From Terribium retamae (GTDB lineage: Bacteria > Pseudomonadota > Alphaproteobacteria > Rhizobiales > Rhizobiaceae), in contig NZ_JAKREW010000008.1 in assembly GCF_022347545.1 (NCBI RefSeq), positions 1-64,000 on the forward strand: DNA of 64,000 nt. Reading direction: 5' to 3'. Below, piece by piece: positions 20,623 through 28,790 of this stretch (position 1 is its first letter; every line of letters starts with the position of its first letter). The notes under the pieces were generated by a model. It ran no database searches. It was given only the letters and a program-made list of their open reading frames with translations, and was not told where the DNA came from. A program made the translations under genes and the position numbers.

Positions 20623-21117
20623 CTAGCGGAGATCACGGCGCATGACAAGCGCGCCGGTGGGACCATGTTCGGGAGAACGATAATAATTCGGGCGCTTGCC
20701 CACTTCGCGGAAGCCGAGGCGGCGGTAGAGAGTCAGCGCTGCGAGGTTGGTTTCGTCCACCTCCAGGAACAATGCCTCTGCACGTTCGGCATGCAGATTG
20801 CGCAACACCGCATCCATCAATTGCCAGCCGAGGCCTTGCCTGCGGTGCGTGCGGGCGACCGCGACGGTGAGGATCTCGCCCTCTCCGGCGGCGAGCCTGG
20901 CCAGCACGAAACCGACCGGCGGTTCGGCACCGTGGCCGACCTCGCGGGCAGCGAAACCGAAAACAGTGTCCTGTTCGAGCAGCGTCGCGAATTCGCCGTC
21001 GGTCCACGGCCGCACGAAATCCTCCTGATGCAATGAAGAAACGGCGGCGGCATCGGCCACCGTCAGCGGGTCCAGCGCATATTCGCGACGGCGCGACGAT
21101 AGGAACGGAATGCGCAT
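20623..21117 (-). CDS. rimI: Ribosomal protein S18-alanine N-acetyltransferase-like GNAT
   Basis: A 164-residue GNAT protein with the acetyl-CoA pyrophosphate loop RTHRRQGLGWQLMDAVL and the C-terminal VDETNLAALTLYRRLGFREVGKR segment typical of RimI. Its ATG overlaps the tsaB stop (TGATG). The tsaB-rimI adjacency is classic and supports the name; the true substrate is not shown by sequence alone. Confidence 0.88.
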   Translation of the reverse strand: MRIPFLSSRRREYALDPLTVADAAAVSSLHQEDFVRPWTDGEFATLLEQDTVFGFAAREVGHGAEPPVGFVLARLAAGEGEILTVAVARTHRRQGLGWQLMDAVLRNLHAERAEALFLEVDETNLAALTLYRRLGFREVGKRPNYYRSPEHGPTGALVMRRDLR

Positions 21118-21791
21118 CAGCCGGCCCTCGGCAAAACAAAGCCTGCCTGCGGCTTGGCGTCCGCGTCGCGCAGATAGACGGGCCTGGGTTTTTCGCCAGG
21201 CTCCTTCAGCGCAGCCAGACGCGCATAGGTGGCGATGTCGGCGGTGGCCGCAAACGGACCAAGATCGAACCCGCCGCCTGCTGCAGCAGCAACCGTTTCC
21301 GCTGCCGTACCGACAAGCACGGCCGCATTGTTCCTGGCCATCCCGGAGGCTTCCTCCAAAGTGGCAATGGCAGGACCGTGGAGGACTGCACCATCCGCGC
21401 CAAACAGAGCGGCATGGATTTCGCCGCGCCCGCCGTCGAGCACGGCGAGCACGGCACGATCCGGAAAGGACTTCGCGGCTTCCGCCGCCAGCGCTTCCAG
21501 CGTGGTGACGCCGATCGCCGGGACCTTCAGTGCGAGCGCCAGACCGCGCGCGGCCGACACGCCGACGCGGATGCCGGTGAAAGAGCCTGGGCCGGTCGAG
21601 ACGGCAATCGCGCCGAGATCGGCGTAGGTGACGCCGGCTCCCGCCAGGGCGGTGTCGATGACTGCCATCAGATGCTCGGCATGCCCCTTGCCGAGATCGA
21701 GCACATGCCGGCCGACAAGCTGGTCCGTCGCCGTGTCATAGACACAAGCGGCGCACAGGCTGGCAGAGCAATCTACGGCGAGCAGTTTCAT
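21117..21791 (-). CDS. tsaB: tRNA N6-threonylcarbamoyladenosine factor TsaB
   Basis: A 224-residue ASKHA-fold protein (MKLLAVDCSASLCAACVY) with the conserved STGPGSFTGIRVGVSAARGLAL segment. TsaB pairs with TsaD and TsaE to make t6A37 on ANN-decoding tRNAs. It is the most upstream gene of the minus-strand housekeeping block and overlaps rimI by one base. Its upstream side borders the repeat-rich 21.8-22.35 kb region. Confidence 0.94.
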   Translation of the reverse strand: MKLLAVDCSASLCAACVYDTATDQLVGRHVLDLGKGHAEHLMAVIDTALAGAGVTYADLGAIAVSTGPGSFTGIRVGVSAARGLALALKVPAIGVTTLEALAAEAAKSFPDRAVLAVLDGGRGEIHAALFGADGAVLHGPAIATLEEASGMARNNAAVLVGTAAETVAAAAGGGFDLGPFAATADIATYARLAALKEPGEKPRPVYLRDADAKPQAGFVLPRAG

Positions 21792-21866
21792 GTCAGCTTC
21801 GCCTAACCGATCGCCGCGCCGGCTACAAGCCGGCTTGATGTTGGATCACTCGGCCTGCCGAGGCCT

Positions 21867-21988
21867 GGTGCTTCCTTCGAGGCTCGCCCGCCCAGGATTG
21901 CGCCTGCTGCTCCCTGCGGGCTCGCACCTCAGGATGAAGGCCGCGGTGCAGCGGCGTCCAAGCTTCGAGACGTTGTGGAACCTGGCCG
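21867..21988 (+). repeat. Palindromic intergenic repeat, copy R1
   Basis: About 122 bases with the pattern CTTCGAGGCTCGCCCGCC, a variable middle, GCGGGCTCGCACCTCAGGA, then GGCCGCGGTGCAGCGGCG and TTCGAGACGTTGTGGAAC. It is the inverted counterpart of R3 (22200-22335), matching through most of its length except the middle. The arms GGCTCGCCCGC and GCGGGCTCGC make it foldable, like RIME/REP elements of rhizobia. Confidence 0.8.
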
Positions 21989-21993
21989 CGATC

Positions 21994-22082
21994 ATGCGAC
22001 GGCCCTTGTCCGGAGGTGCGAGCCCGCAAAACGGTTGAAAGTGAGCGCGACATCTCGCGGGCGAGCCTAGAAGGACGCACCA
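21994..22082 (-). repeat. Palindromic intergenic repeat, copy R2 (shorter)
   Basis: A copy in the opposite orientation to R1 and the same as R3: GGAGGTGCGAGCCCGCAAAA, then GTGAGCGCGACATCTCGCGG and GCGAGCCTAGAAGGACGCAC. It matches 22243-22334 of R3 with scattered changes but lacks R3's TTCGAGACGTT-type end. It directly precedes the decayed glcB tail, as R3 precedes the intact glcB tail. Confidence 0.8.
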
Positions 22083-22101
22083 CAGGTTCCTTCAACAGCC
22101 G

Positions 22102-22197
22102 TTAGCCCTACTTGGCACTCAGCTCAAGGCGACGCTCATCCAGCACCGGCTCCGTGAGCCGTTCGATTGATCCTGGCCCTTGAACATCAGGCGGCGC
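22102..22197 (-). pseudogene. Decayed duplicate of the glcB 3' end
   Basis: About 32 codons that align with the C-terminus of malate synthase G at 22351-22447. In the glcB frame they read FKGQDQSNG, then EPVLDERRLELSAK, where the intact gene has [25 protein letters not shown]. The copy has an in-frame TAG at 22108-22110 in place of the final Gln codon, keeps a TAA at 22102-22104 at the native stop position, and has lost bases at two places. Together with R2 it forms one unit of a roughly 249-base tandem duplication, the other unit being R3 plus the living glcB 3' end. It is not expected to be expressed. Confidence 0.8.
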
Positions 22198-22199
22198 GC

Positions 22200-22335
22200 A
22201 TTGGCGACAAGTTCCGCAACGTCTCGAATCTTGAACGCCGTCGCACAGCGGCCCTCATCCTGAGGTGCGAGCCCGCAAAACGCTCGAAAGTGAGCATGAC
22301 ATCTGGCGGGCGAGCCTCGAAGGACGCACCCACCA
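22200..22335 (-). repeat. Palindromic intergenic repeat, copy R3 (full length)
   Basis: About 136 bases just downstream of glcB. Read on the minus strand: GGTGCGTCCTTCGAGGCTCG, CCCGCCAGATGTCATGCTCA, then GCGGGCTCGCACCTCAGGAT, GAGGGCCGCTGTGCGACGGC and TTCGAGACGTTGCGGAAC. It is the inverted partner of R1 and a close relative of R2. It may serve as glcB transcript 3' structure. Confidence 0.8.
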
Positions 22336-22350
22336 GTTCTTCGACAGCCG

Positions 22351-24522
22351 CTAGCCCTGCTTGGCCTTCAGCTCGAGCCGACGCTTGTGCAGAACAGGCT
22401 CGGTATAGCCGTTCGGTTGGTCGCGGCCCTTGAACACCAGGTCGCAGGCGGCGCGGAAGGCGATGGACTGATCGAAATCCGGCGCCATCGGACGATAGCT
22501 CGGATCGCCGACATTCTGCGTGTCGACGATGACCGCCATGCGCTGCAGCGAATCCAGCACCTGGATGTGCGAGCAGATGTCGTGGTGCAGCCAGTTGGCG
22601 ATGTGCTGCGAGGAGATGCGCAGCGTCGCGCGGTCTTCCATCAGGCCGATATCGTTGATGTCCGGCACTTTGGAGCAGCCGACGCCCTGGTCGATCCAGC
22701 GCACGACATAGCCGAGAATGCCTTGTGCATTGTTGTCGATCTCGCGCTGGATCTCGTCCGGCGTCCAGTTCGGACGCTTGACCACCGGAACCGTCAGGAT
22801 GTCGTCGAGCTTGGCCTTCGGCCGGCTCTTCAGGCTTTCCTGCACCGCGTGCACATCGACCTTGTGATAATGCGTGGCGTGCAGCGTCGCCGCTGTCGGC
22901 GACGGCACCCAGGCGGTGTTGGCGCCGGCCTTGGGATGGGCGATCTTCTGTTCCAGCATCGCCGCCATCAGGTCGGGCATCGCCCACATGCCCTTGCCGA
23001 TCTGGGCATGGCCGGCGAGACCGCATTCCAGGCCGGTGTCGACATTCCAGTTCTCATAGGCCGAGATCCAGGCGGCCTGCTTCATGTCGCCCTTGCGCAG
23101 CATCGCGCCGGCCTCCATGGAGGTATGGATCTCGTCGCCGGTGCGGTCGAGGAAGCCGGTGTTGATGAACACCACGCGTTCCCTGGCGGCGCGAATGCAT
23201 TCCTTGAGGTTCACGGTGGTGCGCCGCTCCTCGTCCATGATGCCCATCTTGATGGTGTTGGCCTTCATGCCGATCAGCTTCTCGACCCGGTCGAAGATCT
23301 CGACAGCGAAGGCAACCTCTTCCGGTCCATGCATCTTCGGCTTCACGACATAGAGCGAGCCTTCGCGCGAATTGGCGCGGCGACCGTTTTCGCCGACATC
23401 ATGCAGCGCGATCAGCGCGGTGATGGCGGCGTCCATGATGCCTTCAGGCACTTCCGCGCCGTCGGAGAGCAGGATGGCCGGGTTGGTCATCAGGTGACCG
23501 ACATTGCGCACCAGCATCAGCGAACGGCATTTCAGCGGAAAGGTCGAACCGTCCGGCGCGGTATAGTCGAGGTCGGGGTTGAGCTTGCGCGTGAAGGTCT
23601 TGCCGCCCTTGCTCACCTCTTCGGCCAGGTCGCCTTTCATGAGGCCGAGCCAGTTGCGATAGACGACGACCTTGTCCTCGGCATCAACGGCCGCGACCGA
23701 ATCCTCGCAGTCCATGATGGTGGTGAGCGCGGATTCCAGCCAGATGTCGGAAATATGAGCGGCATCGTTCTTGCCGATGGTCGAGTTCGGATCGATCAGG
23801 ATCTCGATGTGCAGGCCGTTGTTGGCAAGCAGGAACTGGCCTGGGCTGGCCGACTCGCCGAGATAACCGGCGAACTGTTCCGGCCGCTTCAGGCCCGTGG
23901 TGCGGCCGCCGTTCAGCGACACGCGCAGCGCACCGCCGGTCACCGTGAAGGAGCGCGCATCCTGCCAGGCGGCGCCGTCCAGCGGTGCGGCCTCGTTGAG
24001 GAAATCGCGCGCCCAGGCAATGACCTTTTCGCCGCGCTTCGGGTTGTAGTGCTTGCCCCTCTCGGCGCCGTCGGTCTCGGGAATGGCGTCGGTGCCGTAA
24101 AGCGCGTCATAGAGCGAACCCCAGCGCGCATTGGCGGCGTTCAGCGCATAGCGTGCATTCATCACCGGCACGACGAGCTGCGGACCGGCCACAACCGCGA
24201 TTTCCGGGTCGACATTCTCGGTGGAGACGCTGAAGGCCGGACCTTCCGGCAGCAGGTAGCCGATCTCCTTCAGGAAATCCTTGTAGGCGGCGAGATCGAC
24301 CGGCGCGCCGTTGTCGCGATACCAGCGGTCGATCTTTTCCTGGAAGTCGTCGCGTTTTTTCAGGAGCGCGCGGTTTTTCGGCGCGAGATCATGCACCAGT
24401 TTGGAAAAGCCGGTCCAGAAGTCGGCCGCGTCCACGCCAGTGCCGGCAACTGCCTCATTGGCAATGAAGTCGTGGAGTTCGCGGGCGATCTGCAATCCGG
24501 CGATCTCAATCCGATCGGTCAT
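22351..24522 (-). CDS. glcB: Malate synthase G
   Basis: A 723-residue malate synthase G, exactly the usual length, condensing glyoxylate with acetyl-CoA to malate in the glyoxylate shunt or glycolate use. Visible segments are [18 protein letters not shown] near residue 270, [41 protein letters not shown] and [21 protein letters not shown], which carries the catalytic Asp region. ATG 24522 ([11 protein letters not shown]) has GGAG nine bases upstream; the open frame further up is non-conserved. No isocitrate lyase gene is in the window. Confidence 0.97.
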   Translation of the reverse strand: MTDRIEIAGLQIARELHDFIANEAVAGTGVDAADFWTGFSKLVHDLAPKNRALLKKRDDFQEKIDRWYRDNGAPVDLAAYKDFLKEIGYLLPEGPAFSVSTENVDPEIAVVAGPQLVVPVMNARYALNAANARWGSLYDALYGTDAIPETDGAERGKHYNPKRGEKVIAWARDFLNEAAPLDGAAWQDARSFTVTGGALRVSLNGGRTTGLKRPEQFAGYLGESASPGQFLLANNGLHIEILIDPNSTIGKNDAAHISDIWLESALTTIMDCEDSVAAVDAEDKVVVYRNWLGLMKGDLAEEVSKGGKTFTRKLNPDLDYTAPDGSTFPLKCRSLMLVRNVGHLMTNPAILLSDGAEVPEGIMDAAITALIALHDVGENGRRANSREGSLYVVKPKMHGPEEVAFAVEIFDRVEKLIGMKANTIKMGIMDEERRTTVNLKECIRAARERVVFINTGFLDRTGDEIHTSMEAGAMLRKGDMKQAAWISAYENWNVDTGLECGLAGHAQIGKGMWAMPDLMAAMLEQKIAHPKAGANTAWVPSPTAATLHATHYHKVDVHAVQESLKSRPKAKLDDILTVPVVKRPNWTPDEIQREIDNNAQGILGYVVRWIDQGVGCSKVPDINDIGLMEDRATLRISSQHIANWLHHDICSHIQVLDSLQRMAVIVDTQNVGDPSYRPMAPDFDQSIAFRAACDLVFKGRDQPNGYTEPVLHKRRLELKAKQG

Positions 24523-24564
24523 ATATACAGTCTCCAGAAATGCCGCCTGGGAGCTGGGCGGCCA

Positions 24565-24650
24565 CGCAGGTTCCGCAAAGTGTCCCACGGTTTTGCGGTG
24601 GGAACCTGCGGCAAATAACAAGCCTGACCAGCCGTGCACGGTTGGTCAGG
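24565..24650. promoter_or_regulatory. Two inverted repeats upstream of glcB
   Basis: The 288-base gap before glcB has no credible gene. It holds CGCAGGTTCC (24565-24574) with its inverted copy GGAACCTGCG (24601-24610), plus an inner CCGCAAA/TTTGCGG pair, and a 28-base near-perfect palindrome at 24623-24650 whose outer arms are CCTGACCA and TGGTCAGG with a CCGTGCACGG core. They could be an operator of glcB or the terminator of the upstream hydantoinase gene; lack of a T run makes an operator more likely for the second. Confidence 0.4.
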
Positions 24651-24810
24651 GATGGGGCGGGCTTTGGCATGTCAGCGCCGCCCGGTCAATTCGTCGTCAG
24701 TCGCAAACCGGGTGTCGCTGGAAAACAATCGATTTAGAGTTTGCCACAAACAACGCGGTGCGATTTTGCGCATATTCAAGTAGGCCGAGTACCGCTTTAA
24801 ACCTGTGGCC

Positions 24811-26832
24811 TCACGCCGCGATACGCGGCCGCCCGGCTGCGGTCGCCACGATATGCGCCTCGATGAACATGCGCTGACCTTCGACGACCGATGCCCTGAT
24901 ATCCTGCGCGACGTCGATCTCGGCGGTGTCGGTGCCGGCTTCCCCGGCGCGCAGAGCGGCAAGCTTGCGCACATCGGCTTCCGCCTTTGCCATGGCTTCT
25001 TCTTCCCTGGTGAAGTCGCGCACACCCTCGCCGGACGAAACCCGGAATAGCCCTTCCTTCGGCTGGCTCACCCGCGCCTCCGCCGTCACCCGCACCTGGC
25101 CGACCACCGCCCCCAACGCATTGGCGACGTCGGTGTCGACCGGCACCACGCAATCGTTGCCGACCAGCGGAGACAGCGCTGCATAATGCAGGGGCGCCGA
25201 GGCACCGAGGCCGATCACTGGACGGTCGAGCGCCACGGTCAACCGTGCAATGCCCGGATGAGCGTCGACCGCGCGCTGCACCAGCGCGTGCGCCACGGTT
25301 GCGGCGCCGTCCAGCCCGTCCTCGGAAAAGGCCGTTTCCAGGATGACTTCCGCCGAGAACCGCGTCAGCGCCACCAACACCCGTTCGGAAATCTCCTCGG
25401 GCGAGGCGGCGATCGGCTGGCCGCGCCCATCCTTTCGGCGCGCAAAAAGTTCGGCGCCAAGACGAGCAGCGCCGGCGTGCCAGTTGGCCTGCTTGCCAAG
25501 CGTGTGCGCGGCATCCGAAGGCGTGAAACCGGCAATGTGGACCAGCCCGCGCGCCACCAGCCGGCTCAGCGTCGCGTTCTGCGCGTTGGAGGTGAGCAGT
25601 CGGTCGATCGGCAGCGGCACGCTGCCAATCGCCTCATAGAGCCTGGCCTCCGGCGCGGTCAGCCCCGCCGCCAGCCGCTCCGGCACGCCGGTGCGTACCG
25701 CAAAGCGTCCGTCCATGCGGCCGGGATTGGGTGCGCGCAGTTGCCGTTCCAGTTCGTCGATCACCGCCGCGCCATGGGCAAGGCCGGCCAGCGCCAGAGG
25801 CACGACGCGGCGGGGTCCGAGCTGGATCCTCGGCGTCAGCCCGCCCTCTTCGAGGGTGACCTCTGAATCCCCACCGAGCCCGAAAGTGCGCATGGCAACG
25901 GCTTCCACCATGGTGCGAAAACCGCCGACGGTAGCGCCTTCCGGATCGAGCCGTGGCCGGCCTTTGTCCAGCACGGCAACGTCAGTCGTGGTGCCGCCGA
26001 TGTCGGAGACGACGGCGTCGTCCACCCCGGTCATGTGGCGGGCACCGACCAGAGAGGCGGCCGGCCCGGAAAGAATGGTCTCGATCGGCCGCTGGCGCGC
26101 GAAATCGGCTGAAACCAGCGCGCCGTCGCCGCGCACCACCATCAGCGGCGCCGCGATGCCGCGCTCGACCAGGAACCCTTCGGTGGCCGCGACCAGCCGG
26201 TCGATCATGGCGATCAGCCGTGCATTGAGCAAAGTGGTCAGCGCACGGCGCGGCCCGCCGAGTTTCGACGACAGTTCGTGGCTGCAGGTGACCGGCAGCC
26301 CAGTCACTTCGCGGATCAGCTCGCGTGCGGCGAGCTCATGCGCGGGATTGCGGGTGGCGAAATAAGCGCAGACGGCGAAACCCGAGACCGAACGGCCCAG
26401 CTCCGGCAGCGCCGCTTCCAGTTCGGAAAGGTCAAGAACCGCGGCATTGCCATGCACATCATGCCCGCCGGGGCAGAACAACACCGGGTCCGTGCCGAGC
26501 GCTGTCTTCAGCCCGTCGCGCTCGAGATCGGCCTGTCCGAAGCCGATCATGATCAGGGCAACGCGTCCGCCCTGCCCTTCCACCAATGCGTTGGTGGCGA
26601 GCGTGGTCGACATCGACACCAGCTTGATCGAGGCAGGATCGGCGCCGGTCTGTTCCAGCACCTGCCCGACCGCGCCGGAAATCCCGACAGCAAGGTCGTG
26701 TCGCGTCGTCAGCGACTTCGCCTTGGCGACCACGGTGCCTTTGCTGCCCGTGTCTGACCACAGCACCGCATCGGTATAGGTGCCTCCGGTATCGATACCG
26801 AGGAAGAGCGGAGCGGAGGAAGAAGCAGTCAC
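24811..26832 (-). CDS. Hydantoinase/oxoprolinase family protein (HyuA-like)
   Basis: A protein of about 673 residues. The N-terminal ASKHA nucleotide-binding motif is FLGIDTGGTYTDAVLWS, the second is VVSDIGGTTTDVAVLDKG near residue 275, together defining the ATP-dependent hydantoinase A/oxoprolinase A family, which opens cyclic imide or lactam rings such as hydantoins or 5-oxoproline. No HyuB partner gene is adjacent, so the substrate is open. The start is unclear: GTG 26832 (MTASSSAPLFLGID) is used; TTG 26844 is an alternative, and neither has a clear Shine-Dalgarno. Confidence 0.85.
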   Translation of the reverse strand: MTASSSAPLFLGIDTGGTYTDAVLWSDTGSKGTVVAKAKSLTTRHDLAVGISGAVGQVLEQTGADPASIKLVSMSTTLATNALVEGQGGRVALIMIGFGQADLERDGLKTALGTDPVLFCPGGHDVHGNAAVLDLSELEAALPELGRSVSGFAVCAYFATRNPAHELAARELIREVTGLPVTCSHELSSKLGGPRRALTTLLNARLIAMIDRLVAATEGFLVERGIAAPLMVVRGDGALVSADFARQRPIETILSGPAASLVGARHMTGVDDAVVSDIGGTTTDVAVLDKGRPRLDPEGATVGGFRTMVEAVAMRTFGLGGDSEVTLEEGGLTPRIQLGPRRVVPLALAGLAHGAAVIDELERQLRAPNPGRMDGRFAVRTGVPERLAAGLTAPEARLYEAIGSVPLPIDRLLTSNAQNATLSRLVARGLVHIAGFTPSDAAHTLGKQANWHAGAARLGAELFARRKDGRGQPIAASPEEISERVLVALTRFSAEVILETAFSEDGLDGAATVAHALVQRAVDAHPGIARLTVALDRPVIGLGASAPLHYAALSPLVGNDCVVPVDTDVANALGAVVGQVRVTAEARVSQPKEGLFRVSSGEGVRDFTREEEAMAKAEADVRKLAALRAGEAGTDTAEIDVAQDIRASVVEGQRMFIEAHIVATAAGRPRIAA

Positions 26833-26926
26833 GGCAAGACCCAAGCAAGACAGAAGTTATGCGGGCTTTAGACCATCGCCGCCAACCGGGAAAGGCGGAT
26901 GGGCTGGGCCAGGCATCCCGAAGCGC

Positions 26927-27109
26927 CTAGGCGGGCCCGCGCTTCTGTTGCCCGGCTTCCTCCAGTTCCTGGCTGAGCGGCTTGATCGATGGATCGAGCG
27001 GCTCGGCGGTCTCGGGCACTGCGGTCTTGATCGGAGCCGGGGGCACCCGCTGCCCTGACGCGCAGGCACATAGCAGGACAAACAGAATTACGACGAGGGG
27101 ACGAACCAT
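26927..27109 (-). CDS. Possible small lipoprotein (60 aa)
   Basis: A 60-residue ORF, MVRPLVVILFVLLCACASGQ, with a hydrophobic N-terminus and a lipobox-like LCAC at residues 13-16, so Cys16 could be lipidated. The rest is Pro/Glu-rich (VPETAEPLDPSIKPLSQELE) and ends QQKRGPA. No Shine-Dalgarno is visible before the ATG, which lowers confidence. Small entericidin- or YajI-like lipoproteins are common and often missed. Confidence 0.45.
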   Translation of the reverse strand: MVRPLVVILFVLLCACASGQRVPPAPIKTAVPETAEPLDPSIKPLSQELEEAGQQKRGPA

Positions 27110-27341
27110 GGCGCAGGAGAGTAGGGCGAGGGTAGCGAGACAAGGAAGCACGAGAAAAGCACATTAGGGCAGATCGAGTTGTGCGCTTGAGCGATAATCT
27201 CTTTGAACTGCCCAGCACAAGTGAGAAAATCGGTCTTTTTCCGACACTTATTACAGTTGCGAGCACCGGCCATCACAGTGAATATTGACGACGAAAGTTC
27301 TCTAGGTAAATCTTATCGAAGAAGCTGGCGGGGTAAAATTC

Positions 27342-27950
27342 ATGTCAAAGTTCAAATTCAAATTGAAACTGACGGGGCTTGAGTTGGAGATGGAGGGATC
27401 TCGAGAAGACATTCCTCTGATAACTCAGAATATAGGGAATCAGCTAGCGGGGTTAATGAAACCCGCGGCAGACATTGCCTCCGAAAAAGACGGTACTGAG
27501 CCTTCATTTTCGCCCCTGACAATTAATCATTCGATCGAGGATAAATCCACGAACAAGAGAACAAAGCGCCGGCCTCGCACCAACCCTCAACCACAGGCCA
27601 ACGGCGCCAATATCCCTCCAATCGAATGGACCCACGACCCCTCCAAATTCGGCAATCCTCAGCAAACATGGAGCACCGCCAAAAAATCTATATGGCTGAT
27701 ATATGTTGTTTCTCAAATATCCAAAGTATCACAGCTACAGACCTCTCAAATAGTTGAAATTTTCAACAGAAAGTTTCGTCAATTCAAGACAATCAATACG
27801 AGTAATGTTTCAAGAGACCTCGGAAGGGCCAAAACGAGCAAGCCGTCGCTTGTTGGAGAAGATACGGCTAAATCTCCGACAGAGTGGTTTCTTACAGACG
27901 AAGGGATCAAATCTGCTCAAGAGTCTATCAGCGAAGGCACCAAGATTTAA
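27342..27950 (+). CDS. Unknown protein with C-terminal winged helix; first gene of AT-rich islet
   Basis: I do not recognise this 202-residue protein. An N-terminal strand-rich motif (FKFKLKLTGLELEMEGSRED, residues 4-23) with an acidic turn is followed by a disordered, basic linker with KRTKRRPR (72-79), then a helical C-terminal part (about 115-195) that looks like a winged helix: WLIYVVSQISKVSQLQ, IVEIFNRKFRQFKTINTSNV, SRDLGRAK, then the wing WFLTDEGIKSAQ. The region is clearly richer in A+T than the flanks and uses rare ATA and AGA codons, signs of transfer. Its TAA overlaps the next gene's ATG (TAATG), so both are probably made together. Start ATG 27342 has only a weak GGGG upstream. Confidence 0.75.
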   Translation: MSKFKFKLKLTGLELEMEGSREDIPLITQNIGNQLAGLMKPAADIASEKDGTEPSFSPLTINHSIEDKSTNKRTKRRPRTNPQPQANGANIPPIEWTHDPSKFGNPQQTWSTAKKSIWLIYVVSQISKVSQLQTSQIVEIFNRKFRQFKTINTSNVSRDLGRAKTSKPSLVGEDTAKSPTEWFLTDEGIKSAQESISEGTKI

Positions 27951-28732
27951 TGGGACTCATTGAGCGGTCGACCATAATATCCGCCCTTAGCCCTCCAGGA
28001 GACCATCTACTCGTCACCCAGTTGATAGATGAGTTTATCTCGGCCGAAAAACGCTTCATCCAAAGAGATTGGGAGCCTGCAGAACTCGACGGAGGGCAAT
28101 TCTCCGAAATTGCCGCTAGAATTTACTATCACATAGACAGCGGAACTTGTAATCGTTCGAAATCTTTCGATGATTGCCTGAAATATATTGAAAACGACAC
28201 CTTATCTCACGCGATCCAACCGCGTCACGATGCTCTGCACATTTCTAAAGTTCTTAGGACCGTATATAAATTTCGGAGCCAGCGTGGGGCAGTCCATGTA
28301 TCCCCCAATTACAGCCCGAACCACATGGATGCTCGACTAATCATCGAGAACATTCGCTGGGTCATGAACGAGACACTTCGAATATTTTGGAATGGAGATC
28401 GAGAAACCGTCGCGGTTGCCATTAGGGAATTGCTGCAATTTGATGTTCCCTGTGTCGGCAGATTTGAAGACGACATTCTAGTTCAACGCACAGACCTTAT
28501 TCCAGAAGAGGAGATCCTTGTACTTCTTCATTATGCCGGCGAAGCTGGCTTCAGCCGAAAACTGATTGGTCGCTTTGCGCGACTTTCTGCTCCGACCGTC
28601 ACTCGCACGCTACAGAAACTCTGCTCCCCTTCCATGCGGCAGGTTATCCTACTCAGTAGCGGGTGCTATCGACTAACGGACCTGGGCTCAAAGAGGATTC
28701 GCGACGAACTTTCCGCTAAGCTCATAATATAG
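27950..28732 (+). CDS. HEPN-like protein with C-terminal winged helix; second gene of AT-rich islet
   Basis: A 260-residue protein without a firm name. Residues about 85-145 form helices around FRSQRGAVHVSPNYSPNH; R109-x6-H116 fits the R-x4-6-H motif of HEPN ribonucleases and abortive-infection C-terminal domains, and the following MDARLIIENIRWVMNETLRIF helix also fits. Residues about 200-255 (FSRKLIGRFARLSAPTVTRT, then YRLTDLGSKRIRDEL) look like a winged helix. It overlaps the upstream gene by one base. AT-rich, foreign composition, inserted between a hydantoinase gene and lepA. A phage-defence or toxin-like role is plausible but not shown; the motif could be fortuitous. Confidence 0.7.
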   Translation: MGLIERSTIISALSPPGDHLLVTQLIDEFISAEKRFIQRDWEPAELDGGQFSEIAARIYYHIDSGTCNRSKSFDDCLKYIENDTLSHAIQPRHDALHISKVLRTVYKFRSQRGAVHVSPNYSPNHMDARLIIENIRWVMNETLRIFWNGDRETVAVAIRELLQFDVPCVGRFEDDILVQRTDLIPEEEILVLLHYAGEAGFSRKLIGRFARLSAPTVTRTLQKLCSPSMRQVILLSSGCYRLTDLGSKRIRDELSAKLII

Positions 28733-28790
28733 AAGTATAATATAAGATCTTTCTGTCTCCAGTCCGATTAGCTTCGCAGATGCAGCGTCC

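Noticed and set aside
22387-24618. 743-codon plus-strand ORF opposite glcB
   Set aside because: Pure shadow of the high-GC malate synthase gene.
27088-27276. Minus-strand ORF with CNKCRKKTDFLTC, divergent from the AT-rich islet
   Set aside because: The Cys pattern hints at a zinc ribbon, but the frame runs into the small lipoprotein gene's region, lacks a Shine-Dalgarno and has no recognisable C-terminal part. It could be a truncated relic.
27150-28790. Flanking att-like direct repeats for the AT-rich islet
   Set aside because: I compared both edges; only ATTAG...GCAGAT-like fragments recur, which is too weak, and no integrase or tRNA gene is present.
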